DNA from: an uncultured Clostridia bacterium
Lineage (GTDB): Bacteria; Bacillota; Clostridia; Oscillospirales; Ruminococcaceae
Length of the DNA stretch: 49,708 nucleotides
NCBI GenBank assembly: GCA_947589035.1
Contig: CANPYZ010000015.1
Coordinates: 1-49,708 of the forward strand
Direction of reading: 5' to 3'
Below are positions 40,918 through 48,826 of the stretch, piece by piece. The notes beneath the pieces are model-generated. The model saw only the letters and a program-made list of their open reading frames with translations, made no database searches and was not told where the DNA came from. Both the position numbers and the translations under genes were made by a program. The number at the start of each line of letters is the position of its first letter. Position 1 is the stretch's first letter.

Positions 40918-41196
40918 ATGCCGAATCCAAGTGCGATTGGTGTACCGAATCTGAGATTTTCAGAGGAACAGATGACTATTCTGCACATGATGATGAACGA
41001 AAAAGAATGCGATTATTCTACAATTGACGAAATTGTTCAAATAAATGTTCTGTCTGATTTTTCAGACGAGGAAATCAGAACTGCTGTAAATGAATTAACA
41101 AAAAGAGGTTTTCTTTTTGAAATTGAAAAACCTTATGGTTGTGTTTATGGGATAAACAAATTACGAATAGCAAATAATGAAACCCTGACACATTAG
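40918..41196 (+). CDS. small winged-helix-like protein of the decayed element
   Basis: 92 aa, with AAGGAGG seven bases before ATG 40918. The pattern FSEEQMTILHMMMNE...TIDEIVQ...DFSDEEIRTAVNELTKRGFLFEI and a final strand GCVYGINK fits a winged-helix fold. It may be a DNA-binding accessory protein. I do not recognise the family. It starts a plus-strand series of conjugative-element genes, of which the later ones are broken. Confidence 0.65.
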   Translation: MPNPSAIGVPNLRFSEEQMTILHMMMNEKECDYSTIDEIVQINVLSDFSDEEIRTAVNELTKRGFLFEIEKPYGCVYGINKLRIANNETLTH

Positions 41197-41200
41197 TTCA

Positions 41201-41299
41201 ATGAAGGCTGTGAAAGCAGATGGGCTGATTACGCTGTTGCAAGAGATTTTGGCTATTCTGCGTGATTTGAAAGGGGTGGTGCTGATGATTGTGAGATGA
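41201..41299 (+). CDS. possible 32-aa peptide
   Basis: ATG 41201, four bases after the previous stop, to TGA 41297-41299, and 4 bp before the next ATG. The peptide is an amphipathic helix (GLITLLQEILAILRDLKGVV). No ribosome site is visible; translation could be coupled. It could equally be the remnant of a larger gene. Confidence 0.35.
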   Translation: MKAVKADGLITLLQEILAILRDLKGVVLMIVR

Positions 41300-41303
41300 G
41301 ATT

Positions 41304-41813
41304 ATGCCTGAACGCCGTGAAATAGAAGAATTGTTCCATTCCTTTCACAGCGAATTTGAATCCATTGTTATGGAGTTGGTTGAAGGCAAAATAGACAAGT
41401 GTATTCTTGATGCAATGTTCGAGGATTTCGACACTTTGCAGGAATTTTTGTCGGGCAAATCCGAAAAAAAAGGTCGCATGACTTACAGACAATTGCAGGA
41501 AAAGTCTATTTCCAAACTTGACAACATTGAAGTTTCTGACCGAAATATCGGGGATTTTCTGAAAATCACACGAAAATATGATGTGGATTTTGCCCTAAAA
41601 AGAGATAAAAATAATCCACCGACATATCATGTTTTCTTTTCTGCTGCCAGAACAGAGGATTTCAAGAAAGCATTTTCGGAGTATATCGGCAAAGGGCAGA
41701 GCAAAAAGTGCGGCAAGTTTACCCGTGAGCAGATGCACCAGCAGGCACAGAAAATTAGGAATAAACCACACAAACAGAAACAGAGAGAAAAAACGAGGGA
41801 GAACAGAAGATGA
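41304..41813 (+). CDS. DUF3801/PcfB-like protein of conjugative elements
   Basis: 169 aa. The part from about residue 56 on (GRMTYRQLQEKSISKLDNIEVSDRNIGDFLKITRKYDVDFALKRDKNNPPTYHVFFSAARTEDFKKAFSEYI, cited in pieces) matches DUF3801: KLDNIEVSDRNIGDF, KYDVDFALKRDK, YHVFFSA. PcfB-type proteins work with the VirD4 coupling protein in conjugation. The N-terminal 55 residues differ from what I expect for the family and may be recombined. The C terminus is strongly basic. A broken VirD4 gene follows directly, the standard order in Firmicutes integrative conjugative elements. Confidence 0.72.
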   Translation: MPERREIEELFHSFHSEFESIVMELVEGKIDKCILDAMFEDFDTLQEFLSGKSEKKGRMTYRQLQEKSISKLDNIEVSDRNIGDFLKITRKYDVDFALKRDKNNPPTYHVFFSAARTEDFKKAFSEYIGKGQSKKCGKFTREQMHQQAQKIRNKPHKQKQREKTRENRR

Positions 41814-41880
41814 GATTTCGCTGTGACATTATTTCCACGGCTTGCTTTTATGCCGAATTTTCGAGAAGGAAATTACAACA

Positions 41881-42070
41881 TTGCAGGTCAGCACCAAAAA
41901 GTTAAAAAAGGTCATTCTGAAATTGCTCCCCTATCTGATTTTCGGCTATGCAGGCGATTTAATCGGCTATGCGTACCGAACGGCTGGGTGACGAGTTTCA
42001 GGAAAAAATTCTCCCTTTTTTGGACAATTTTTTGTTTGTGAAACTTGAAAAATATTTTTATATATTCTAA
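41881..42070 (+). pseudogene. VirD4-type coupling protein, N-terminal remnant with frameshift
   Basis: TTG 41881, with AAGGA upstream, opens a frame with KVILKLLPYLIFGYAGDLIG and YAYRTAG, then stops at TGA 41989. The adjacent frame continues with LGDEFQEKILPFLDNF to TAA 42068. Read together this is the first membrane segment and loop of a conjugative VirD4/TraG-like ATPase (PYL.FGY.G...YAYR.A.GD.FQEKILPF). All of the ATPase domain is missing, so the element has lost its transfer function here. Confidence 0.7.
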
Positions 42071-42106
42071 AAATTATAATGGCAAAATCTAATTTTCCAA
42101 CAAAAA

Positions 42107-42146
42107 AGCACTCTCAAAAAACTTGTAATTTTTTTGAAAAAGTGCT
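42107..42146 (-). terminator. hairpin with T-run, probable terminator of the surface-protein operon
   Basis: AGCACT...AGTGCT with inner TCAAAAAA / TTTTTTGA pairs; on the minus strand it is followed by TTTTTTGTT. It is the first clear terminator below the operon that ends at 42645. The stretch 42147-42445 shows no gene. Confidence 0.6.
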
Positions 42147-42445
42147 ATGTAGTTAGTATATTTGAATTTTTTATGGTTTTATAATACTAAAATATAATTG
42201 TGCGGGACAGTTTGTGAGTGTGTCAATAGGCTTAAACTTATCGCCATCCTGAATCCATGAAGTTTAGATGAGTTTAATATATAAAAAACACTCATTTTGA
42301 AATGAAAGCCTTATAATTTCTTGGACAATTTTTCATAATCTATTGGGTAAGAAAATTTTAAGTTTGATAATCATCCTGATATCCGCATCATTTAGCTGTT
42401 TTCATGTTCTTCCATTCATTTGAATTTCACTAATTCAGGACTATG

Positions 42446-42594
42446 TTATTCATTAAACAGGAACGCTGTTACATCCCACAAACAATGTGCTAATATTGCT
42501 TTTTCTGAATATTTTATCGTTGTTTCATTCGAAATTTTATAATTCAGAAATTCAATCGGCTTAGATGCTTCAATTAAATATGCTTATTTGAGGA
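42446..42594 (-). pseudogene. degenerate coding remnant
   Basis: A 49-codon open segment without start reads AYLIEASKPIEFLNYKIS...EKAILAHCLWDVTAFLFNE and then stops at 42446. The composition is protein-like, and the segments after the stop are also peptide-like in shifted frames, but I cannot identify the parent. Confidence 0.35.
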
Positions 42595-42610
42595 CTTTTT
42601 TGACAGGCTG

Positions 42611-42639
42611 AAACAGGAACATTTTTCATGTTCCTGTTT
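42611..42639. other. perfect 12-bp hairpin without T-run
   Basis: AAACAGGAACAT / ATGTTCCTGTTT with 5-nt loop, 5 bp past the stop of the sortase-type gene. On the minus strand no T-run follows (CAGCCTGTC), so it may be an mRNA 3'-stabiliser or a processing site more than a terminator. Confidence 0.6.
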
Positions 42640-42644
42640 GAGTG

Positions 42645-43280
42645 TTATTCTTTTTTTCTGAACAAATATACACCAAATGCCGATACTATGAGAAAAATGC
42701 TTATTCCGAATGGCGTATGATCGCCCGTATCCGGACTGCCGTCATCATTCTGGGTTGCAGTTATTGCAGAAGTGAATTTTGTGATTGCCTGCATTTTTGA
42801 ACGAGTTGTATTTTGGGTTATTTCTGCTGGTGTTGTATTAGTTGATGTTGTTTCTGTGGTTGTGATTTTCGTTGTTTCTGTTGCTGCTGCCGTTGTTGAC
42901 GGTGAATCTTCGTCAACATACACAACAGAAAATTTAAGATCTTCATGCACAGACGGAATTGTAAATCCTTCACCGAAAATTTCATCGGTAATATCTTTGC
43001 CATTCAGGAAAACTTGTTTTATTTCCCTGCCGTTTTTGTCGAATCTGTCCATTTTAAAAGTATGCTCTGACAGTCTGTCTATTTCCGAAAAATTAACAAC
43101 TTTCCCGTCCACATAGAACATGATGTCTTCTGAAAAATCCGTTTCAATTTCATGCTTTTCAGGAACTGAAACAGTAATTTTTGCACTTTCATCATAGTCA
43201 TATGAACCGACTGCAAAACCATTCAGCGGAGTTGTCCACAGCAGGCATAGCGACAGAAAGAAAATTATGATTTTTTTCAT
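42645..43280 (-). CDS. sortase-type surface protein, last gene of the surface operon
   Basis: 211 aa. Signal peptide (1-24), a small beta domain (25-125), a Thr-rich stalk (TTETTSTNTTPAEIT...), then SPDTG - membrane helix - FRKKE, a variant LPXTG sorting signal. It should be covalently linked to the cell wall by sortase. A GGAGG site lies just before ATG 43280. It is probably the wall anchor or cap for the secreted proteins encoded upstream in the operon. Confidence 0.82.
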   Translation of the reverse strand: MKKIIIFFLSLCLLWTTPLNGFAVGSYDYDESAKITVSVPEKHEIETDFSEDIMFYVDGKVVNFSEIDRLSEHTFKMDRFDKNGREIKQVFLNGKDITDEIFGEGFTIPSVHEDLKFSVVYVDEDSPSTTAAATETTKITTTETTSTNTTPAEITQNTTRSKMQAITKFTSAITATQNDDGSPDTGDHTPFGISIFLIVSAFGVYLFRKKE

Positions 43281-43290
43281 AATCGCCTCC

Positions 43291-43746
43291 TTATCTGTCA
43301 GCGTACTGAATATGAAAAATCATCGTATCTTCGTAATCTCCCGCAGCCGCCTGATTCCAGTCGTCCTGTGAAATATTGATTGTCAGGTCAGATTTTTCAC
43401 CTTCTGACAGATATTTTGCAGATACAAAAACGCTGTCATCATTTTTGTCGTGAATGCTGTAGGGGATTGTTTTGCCTGAATCAGCAGTGTTGTCGAGGGT
43501 GTTGTCGGATTCGAGCGTAACAACAACACATTTATCTGATTCCAGACGTGCAGTATCAAGCACAACACTCCCGAAATCGGTTGCCGTGGAATTGAACGGA
43601 ACTCTCACGCTCAACGGAATTGTCACGGTGAATGCCGGTGAAATCGTGGTTGTAATCAGCGAACTTCTGTCCTCGGCAGATACGGAAACCGACGAAACTG
43701 CCAGAAATGTGCCTATTGCTGTAAAAAATGCAATTGTTTTTTTCAT
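43291..43746 (-). CDS. secreted beta-sandwich protein (operon gene 5)
   Basis: 151 aa from ATG 43746; the ATG three codons earlier touches the AAGGAG site. Signal peptide (about 1-25), then one beta-sandwich domain: PAFTVTIPLSVRVPF, SVVLDTARLESDKCVVVTL, and the closing GDYEDTMIFHIQYADR. It shares with the next three upstream genes the layout TVTIP near the N terminus and a strand of type TxxFxI/V at the very end. No sorting signal, so it must be held by another component. Confidence 0.75.
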   Translation of the reverse strand: MKKTIAFFTAIGTFLAVSSVSVSAEDRSSLITTTISPAFTVTIPLSVRVPFNSTATDFGSVVLDTARLESDKCVVVTLESDNTLDNTADSGKTIPYSIHDKNDDSVFVSAKYLSEGEKSDLTINISQDDWNQAAAGDYEDTMIFHIQYADR

Positions 43747-43772
43747 CGGTATCATCTCCTTATGACATTGAA

Positions 43773-44348
43773 TTATACTGCAGGTACTGTTGTTGTAAAT
43801 GTAAATGTTACTGTATCAGAATAACTTCCGGCATTTGTTAATTTTTCGGTTGTTTTAAAATAGACTGTAAGCGGATCATCAGGTGTATCTCCTACATTCG
43901 ACTCAAAAGTTCCAACTAAGCCACCATCTGTAAGTACAGGATCAAATTTGTCACTTGTCGATGCCTGATATAATAATTTGTCAGTCGCTGAAGTTGTACT
44001 GCTTAGTGTAAAATCACTTTTGATAGCAACTCGCAAAGATGAACCTTTCTCAAGATGAATTTTTGTAGCTGTAATTTCACCGCTGCCTTCATAAATGTCA
44101 TTACTATCTGTGTCAGTAAGATTAATCGTAGCTGGAATAGTGACAATGTAAGTCGGGTCAGCATTCAGAGTGACATTTGTGTTCTGGTTTTGCTCCGCCT
44201 GTACATCTGTTCCCGAAACTGAACCTTCCCAAGTATTCGATTCTGTTTTTTCAGTCCATGTAGCTGCAGCATTTGCCATTACTGGTGCGGTCATTGTCGC
44301 TGCGAGAGCGAGTGCGGTCAGAACCTGTGCAATTTTTCTTGTTTTCAT
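43773..44348 (-). CDS. secreted beta-sandwich protein (operon gene 4)
   Basis: 191 aa. Signal peptide (1-28, ending ANAAA), an N-terminal arm of about 35 residues (TWTEKTESNTWEGSVSG), then the beta domain PTYIVTIPATINL, ITATKIHLEKGSSLRVAI and the closing SYSDTVTFTFTTTVPAV. The free N-terminal arm before the domain could serve as a donor strand in polymerisation; that is speculation. It is co-directional and 17 to 27 bp from its neighbours. Confidence 0.75.
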   Translation of the reverse strand: MKTRKIAQVLTALALAATMTAPVMANAAATWTEKTESNTWEGSVSGTDVQAEQNQNTNVTLNADPTYIVTIPATINLTDTDSNDIYEGSGEITATKIHLEKGSSLRVAIKSDFTLSSTTSATDKLLYQASTSDKFDPVLTDGGLVGTFESNVGDTPDDPLTVYFKTTEKLTNAGSYSDTVTFTFTTTVPAV

Positions 44349-44375
44349 GATAAAAACTCCTTTCAGATTGTCACA

Positions 44376-44879
44376 TTAGTTCCATTCTACGGAAACTGTA
44401 AATGTGATTGTGCCATTGTATGTGCCGGAATATGTGTATTTTCCCGACAAATTGAATGTTAAATTTGCGGTTGCGTCTGTTCCTGCTGTGGTTGATATAA
44501 TTTCAGAATCAACCCCAATAGAATCAGAATCTTTTGTAATTTTGTAATCTAAAACAGGTGAACCTTTATCAGCTCCTGCACTGACTTTCAGTCCGCTTGT
44601 TTCATTCTGTGCTTGTGCGCCGGATAGCGTAACTTTAAGCGTTTTGCCTTTTTCAATACATATATCTTTTGCCGAAACCGTCGCCTCTCCGCCAATTGTA
44701 ACGCTTGCCGGAATAGTAACAGTGTATGACGGTTCAACGGTGTAACTGACATTCATAGTAGCTGTTTTGGGGTCAGGGCTTTCATTCGTAATCATAGTAT
44801 TATCAGCATAGACCGTTGCCGGCATTGTAAATGCCATAATCACAGCAAAAGAAAACAAAGTGATAATATTTTTCTTCAT
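44376..44879 (-). CDS. secreted beta-sandwich protein (operon gene 3)
   Basis: 167 aa from ATG 44879, which has AAGGAG upstream; the open frame is nine codons longer and would overlap the previous gene. Signal peptide (1-25), then PSYTVTIPASVTIGG, VSAKDICIEKGKTLKVTL and the closing YSGTYNGTITFTVSVEWN. The C terminus is nearly the same as in the next upstream protein (TFTISVEWQ), showing common origin. Confidence 0.75.
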   Translation of the reverse strand: MKKNIITLFSFAVIMAFTMPATVYADNTMITNESPDPKTATMNVSYTVEPSYTVTIPASVTIGGEATVSAKDICIEKGKTLKVTLSGAQAQNETSGLKVSAGADKGSPVLDYKITKDSDSIGVDSEIISTTAGTDATANLTFNLSGKYTYSGTYNGTITFTVSVEWN

Positions 44880-44892
44880 GCCATTTCTCCTT

Positions 44893-45945
44893 TCATTGCC
44901 ATTCAACAGATATTGTAAACGTAAGCGTTCCGGAATACTCGCCAGGATACTTCGGTTTTGACAAAGGTTCTGAAAACTCTAAAGAAACTGTTGTATTTCC
45001 AGAGGTTTCAATGATATTGCTTTCATTGGAAACAGATTTACCATTTACTTTAATATTGTAATCAAAAGTATTACTTTCTTCAGAATTTAAATAAAAAATT
45101 TCTCCCTCAGCAATATCTTGTGATAATTTTACACATATTTTGTCATAATTATCTTCAATTCCAGTCACATCACTTATGCTGATTTCCGAGGATTTACCGA
45201 GTTCAGCACCAGTCGGAATTGTAACTGTGTAGGTTTCAGGGGTTGGTTCTTGTTCTACACCATTTATTGTTCCGCCAACTAATTTGACACAGCTCTCGGG
45301 ACCGACCAAATCGCCTATATTTTCTGAACCACTCGCATTTTTTGCAGTGATATTACCATCTCTTATAACAATAAGACCTCCACTGCTGCTTACTCCACCA
45401 TTTCCAATTGCGGGTGTTCCTGCTCCGCCAGTGGCAGTTATCGTTCCAGCATTTATTATGATAGTTCCACATGTTTCATTAGAACCGCCGCCAATAGCAG
45501 CAGCAAGATACCCACCTTCTACTGTTAGCGTTCCAGTTGAACTTTTATCAATTACAAGCGTTGCACCTTGGGGCACATTTAATCCACTTTTCGTAAATCC
45601 TCCTTTTAACACATTTTCACCCTCAATTATTAATGTACATTTTGCACCATTGGATATTTTTATTGGACTTGTTCTTGATTGAAAAGTCATATTTAAATTT
45701 GAAATTGTTATCGTAGGAGAACAGCCCTTGTTTATCGTAATCGTGTTCGTGGTGCTTGTTCCGGTTATTCTATACTCACCGGAATCATTTATCACAATAT
45801 TGTCGTTTGCAATATTTAGTTCTTTTACTTCTGCATTCGCAATAATCGGAATTGAAAAATCAACATCATGATATGGAAAAACACCTGAACCAAGCAAAAG
45901 AAGAGCTGCACATAAAACAGCAACAGCATTTTTCAAGATGTTCAC
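44893..45945 (-). CDS. beta-helix protein with C-terminal beta-sandwich (operon gene 2)
   Basis: 350 aa from GTG 45945, taken as start because GGGGGG lies about 7 nt before it; the longer frame overlaps the upstream gene. Signal peptide (about 1-38). Residues 45-230 are a beta-helix or carbohydrate-binding-like fold: NDSGEYRITGTSTTNTITI, CTLIIEGENVLKGG, GTLTVEGGYLAAAIGGGS, IIINAGTITATGGAG. Residues 235-350 are the TVTIP module and close with GEYSGTLTFTISVEWQ. It is the largest secreted member and a candidate for the adhesive tip. Confidence 0.75.
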   Translation of the reverse strand: MNILKNAVAVLCAALLLLGSGVFPYHDVDFSIPIIANAEVKELNIANDNIVINDSGEYRITGTSTTNTITINKGCSPTITISNLNMTFQSRTSPIKISNGAKCTLIIEGENVLKGGFTKSGLNVPQGATLVIDKSSTGTLTVEGGYLAAAIGGGSNETCGTIIINAGTITATGGAGTPAIGNGGVSSSGGLIVIRDGNITAKNASGSENIGDLVGPESCVKLVGGTINGVEQEPTPETYTVTIPTGAELGKSSEISISDVTGIEDNYDKICVKLSQDIAEGEIFYLNSEESNTFDYNIKVNGKSVSNESNIIETSGNTTVSLEFSEPLSKPKYPGEYSGTLTFTISVEWQ

Positions 45946-45958
45946 AAGCGATCCCCCC

Positions 45959-46507
45959 TTATTGAGCAATCAAGACAGTTTCCACATTAGCCCCGTTCAG
46001 CGGCGTTTCTCCGTCAAGCGCAATCGTGGAAATCTGAATCATTGCCGGATATTCTCCTGCCGGAAGTCCTCTCGAAAGCGTTACGTCTGTAATTGCCTGA
46101 CCAGGCGGAACATACTTCGATTCATAGAGAACTTCTTGCGTATCATTCAAAACAATTGTAAAATGAAAATAGCATGGGTTGCCCTCCGGATTCAACAGTG
46201 ACATTGTGACATTTTTCGTGTCCGCCAAAATTGAAATGGACGGATAGCCGGGAATTTTTATGCCGACTTCCTCGCCGCCCTTGTCTTGCGGTGTTTCGCC
46301 ATTATATGCACCTGCATTCGGGTCAAGTTCAATGCCGGATTTCATCGAAGTTGAAGATGTATCTGCCGGAATTTCCTCTTTGCCGAACCAATTATGCCAA
46401 TTAAATGCCAGTAAAATACTTCCAATCAGGATAATCAGAAATATTACGGCAAAAATAATAATATGCTTTTTCTGAATGACAATTCCGTTTTCATTATCTT
46501 TGTGCAT
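45959..46507 (-). CDS. single-pass membrane protein, first gene of the surface operon
   Basis: 182 aa from ATG 46507, with AAGGGG 7 nt upstream; an ATG at 46540 has no ribosome site. A cytoplasmic N terminus of about 15 residues, one membrane helix (HIIIFAVIFLIILIGSILLAF), an extracellular linker, then a beta domain (100-182) with VTMSLLNPEGNPCYFHFTIVLND and VPPGQAITDVTLSRGLPAGEYPAM. The last part resembles a small Ig-like fold seen in several Firmicutes surface clusters. It may be the membrane base or assembly factor. Confidence 0.75.
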   Translation of the reverse strand: MHKDNENGIVIQKKHIIIFAVIFLIILIGSILLAFNWHNWFGKEEIPADTSSTSMKSGIELDPNAGAYNGETPQDKGGEEVGIKIPGYPSISILADTKNVTMSLLNPEGNPCYFHFTIVLNDTQEVLYESKYVPPGQAITDVTLSRGLPAGEYPAMIQISTIALDGETPLNGANVETVLIAQ

Positions 46508-46551
46508 TGGTAAAGCCCCTTTTTTATGAGTTATACTCATTCTTAATTCAA

Positions 46552-46580
46552 ATTATAGCAGGATATTTTCATTTTGTCAA
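46552..46580 (-). promoter_or_regulatory. sigma-A promoter of the surface-protein operon
   Basis: Perfect minus-strand TTGACA (46575-46580) and TATAAT (46552-46557) with 17-bp spacing. Confidence 0.88.
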
Positions 46581-46622
46581 GAGTTCTGTAGTTATTTTGT
46601 ATAAATGTTGTATAAATACAAG

Positions 46623-46640
46623 AAAAAAAAAAAAAAAAAA
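46623..46640 (+). repeat. A18 homopolymer tract
   Basis: Eighteen consecutive A, about 45 bp upstream of the surface operon promoter -35 box. Such tracts slip during replication, so length may vary between cells; as a rigid A-tract or UP-like element it could affect promoter strength. Confidence 0.8.
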
Positions 46641-46752
46641 CTGTTAATATTGCACAAATACGCCAAAAAATAAAATAAGCCTATCAAAAATATTTGTCTA
46701 TTAACAATATGTTTCTATTGGCGTAAATGGAAAAAATTGACGAAAACTATTC

Positions 46753-46779
46753 AGCCGTTTTGCCCCAAGCAAAATGGCT
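46753..46779 (+). terminator. terminator-like hairpin
   Basis: AGCCGTTTTGC / GCAAAATGGCT, 11-bp stem (one G-U), loop CCCAA, then TTATTTTTT. No gene lies before it on the plus strand. Confidence 0.68.
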
Positions 46780-46853
46780 TTATTTTTTGATCAGAAAGTG
46801 ATTCAAGCTGCTATCTTGATGATTAAAAGAGTGTATGCAAACAAAAAGAATGC

Positions 46854-46877
46854 CAGTCTCCGATTTTTTGGAGATTG
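46854..46877 (+). terminator. second terminator-like hairpin
   Basis: CAGTCTCC / GGAGATTG, 8-bp stem with 8-nt loop, followed by ACACTTTTTTTG. Confidence 0.6.
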
Positions 46878-46948
46878 ACACTTTTTTTGCTTTTAATTGG
46901 ATTTTATAGGAATAAGGTCATTTGCCTATTGCTAATGCTAATGATGGT

Positions 46949-46982
46949 ACGCCGTATGAGGGGAAACTTTCATGTACGGTGT
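46949..46982 (+). mobile_element. group II intron domain V (intron 3' remnant)
   Basis: A 34-nt hairpin starting ACGCCGTATGAGGGGAAAC folds like group II domain V: seven lower pairs with the CGCCGT / ACGGTG core, a two-nt bulge on the 3' side, seven upper pairs and a GAAA tetraloop. It is followed by GTATAGTGGGGG..., the usual start of domain VI in this intron class. No reverse transcriptase or 5' domains are found upstream, so only the 3' end remains. The rest of 46541-47128 has no gene. Confidence 0.65.
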
Positions 46983-47077
46983 ATAGTGGGGGAAAATCCG
47001 GCGATAACTTCAAAAAATTACTAATTGAACAGTACTTCATCTGCAATTTATTATATCACTTTTGACTGGGTTTGTCA

Positions 47078-47098
47078 AGGTTATTAAACAGGTCTATT
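47078..47098 (+). repeat. 21-bp direct repeat, copy 2 (IS-end remnant)
   Basis: Identical to 287-307 and in the same orientation. No transposase sequence is found next to this copy, so it is probably a solo IS end left by recombination or imprecise excision. It lies 31 bp past the stop of tcdA. Confidence 0.6.
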
Positions 47099-47128
47099 TT
47101 TGTAAATCAGTTCAAAATTTTCTTTCTG

Positions 47129-47857
47129 TCAGCGTTTAATGACGTCTTGAATGACTTCACTGGCAATCATTAAACCCGCTACAGGAGGAACAAAGGCTGT
47201 TGAACCTGGAATGGCTTTTCTTCCTGTTCGTTCTTCTTCAGTTAAACAGGAAAATTTTTCTTCTTCATCAGGCTGTATAGGTGTTTCTTCAGAATAGATA
47301 ACTTTTAAATTTTTTATGCCGAGGCGTTTCAATTCATGCCGCATGACTCTTGCTAAAGGGCAAACTTTTGTTTCATAAATATCTGCTACACGCAATGCTG
47401 ACGGATTCAGTTTGTTTCCCGTTCCCATAGAAGAAATTACCGGAATCTGTAAAGCATTCGCCTGTTTAATAATTTCTAATTTTCCGGCTACTGTGTCAAT
47501 GGCATCAACAATATAATCATATTGCGAAAAATCAAACTGTTCCGCTGTATCCGGAAGATAAAAGCAGGGAAATGCATTGACTTGAATTGCAGGGTCAATT
47601 TCATGAATGCGCTTTTTGGCGACATCTACTTTATATTGTCCAATGGTTTCCCGTGTAGCGAAAATTTGCCTGTTTAAATTCGTTAAGCTGATTTTGTCGC
47701 TGTCAATTAAATCTAACGTGCCAATACCACTTCTTGCAAGGGCTTCTACGACATACCCCCCAACACCGCCTAAACCGAAAACGGCGATTCTACGGGAATG
47801 AATTTTTTCCATTGCTTTTTTACCGAGTAATAATTCTGTTCTTGCGTATTGGTTCAT
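47129..47857 (-). CDS. tcdA: tRNA threonylcarbamoyladenosine dehydratase
   Basis: 242 aa ThiF/E1-like protein. It has the nucleotide loop VFGLGGVGGYVVEALARSG, DLIDSDKISLTNLNRQ, VDAIDTVAGKLEII, and the TcdA-typical KVCPLARVMRHELKRLGI and PGSTAFVPPVAGL. It converts t6A37 in tRNAs to the cyclic ct6A form using ATP and works on top of the TsaBCDE pathway. It is the second gene after the hydrolase (21 bp apart), likely from the promoter at 48827-48855. Confidence 0.92.
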   Translation of the reverse strand: MNQYARTELLLGKKAMEKIHSRRIAVFGLGGVGGYVVEALARSGIGTLDLIDSDKISLTNLNRQIFATRETIGQYKVDVAKKRIHEIDPAIQVNAFPCFYLPDTAEQFDFSQYDYIVDAIDTVAGKLEIIKQANALQIPVISSMGTGNKLNPSALRVADIYETKVCPLARVMRHELKRLGIKNLKVIYSEETPIQPDEEEKFSCLTEEERTGRKAIPGSTAFVPPVAGLMIASEVIQDVIKR

Positions 47858-47878
47858 GTTTCCACTCTTTTCATTTTG

Positions 47879-48754
47879 TTATTTTGTAATTTTTTGGGAA
47901 AGAAATGTTTTGAATGTTTCTGCCATTTTTTCCGGAATTTTGCTGTACATGAAATGCCCCTCTGAAGAAAGATGATATTCTCCGCCACATTTTCGAGCGT
48001 AAAGAATACCGGCTTCTTGCCATGTCATGGTCTTCACTGGGGACGGCATATCACTAATGAAAAAACAAGCAGGACATTTCAATATGCCAGTAGAACAAGC
48101 TTTTTGCGCATTTTCCGTCATTCGCAAAGATTCTTCCATCATTTCCCGATTGGCAATATTCCGGTAAAATAATTCCGTGTAGAGGGCTTTTTCTTTTTCA
48201 GAAAGAACATTTCTGGAAAGCATACCGGAAGCGTTCACTGTTCGATTTTTCAGCAATCGGGCAAGCAAGCTATTTTTTCGGACAAAAGAAAAAAACCAAT
48301 AATATTTTTCCAGCATTTTTTTCTTTTTCGCATCAGGAAAAGCTTTCGCCTGTAGTAATGCCATATCCGGAATACCCATATCTATACCGAGAACAGCCTG
48401 AATTTCTTCTGGATGGGTATTTGCCCAATATACCGCTTCAAAACCGGAATAGGAATGCGGCGCAAGAATATATGGCGGTTTTATTCCGGACAAGCGCAAA
48501 GCTTTCCGGCTTTCCTGTACCATATTTTCCACAGTCCTTTTCGTGGAAGCATGACCGCTGAAGCCATATCCGGCTTTTTCCACAACGGCAATTCGATATT
48601 GGTCAGATAATTTTCTGTATAATATGCGATATTCCAGAACAGGGGAAGTAATGCCTGAACCAGCCATAAAAACAATTGCTATTTTTCCAGTTCCTTCTGT
48701 GTAAATATTTAGTTGATTTTTGCCAACGTTCACGAGATTTCCATAATATTCCAT
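47879..48754 (-). CDS. alpha/beta hydrolase
   Basis: 291 aa from ATG 48754, chosen for TTGGAGG upstream; the frame is open eight codons further. Oxyanion region IVFMAGSGITSPVLEYR, nucleophile elbow APHSYSG (Ser in place of the usual GHSxG), and a C-terminal catalytic His in SSEGHFMYSK. A helical lid lies at about 140-220. No signal peptide. The substrate is unknown; lipase or esterase of peptide-type small molecules is possible. It is the first gene of a two-gene operon with tcdA. Confidence 0.82.
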   Translation of the reverse strand: MEYYGNLVNVGKNQLNIYTEGTGKIAIVFMAGSGITSPVLEYRILYRKLSDQYRIAVVEKAGYGFSGHASTKRTVENMVQESRKALRLSGIKPPYILAPHSYSGFEAVYWANTHPEEIQAVLGIDMGIPDMALLQAKAFPDAKKKKMLEKYYWFFSFVRKNSLLARLLKNRTVNASGMLSRNVLSEKEKALYTELFYRNIANREMMEESLRMTENAQKACSTGILKCPACFFISDMPSPVKTMTWQEAGILYARKCGGEYHLSSEGHFMYSKIPEKMAETFKTFLSQKITK

Positions 48755-48826
48755 GATTTTCCTCCAAATATTAAACATAGATGAACTTTTTTCAAGTCAT
48801 GCAAAAATTAATTTTTAACTGATTTT

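Noticed and set aside
42772-43116. 114-aa plus-strand frame opposite the sortase-type gene
   Set aside because: Val/Ala-rich mirror of the Thr-rich stalk; no start site.
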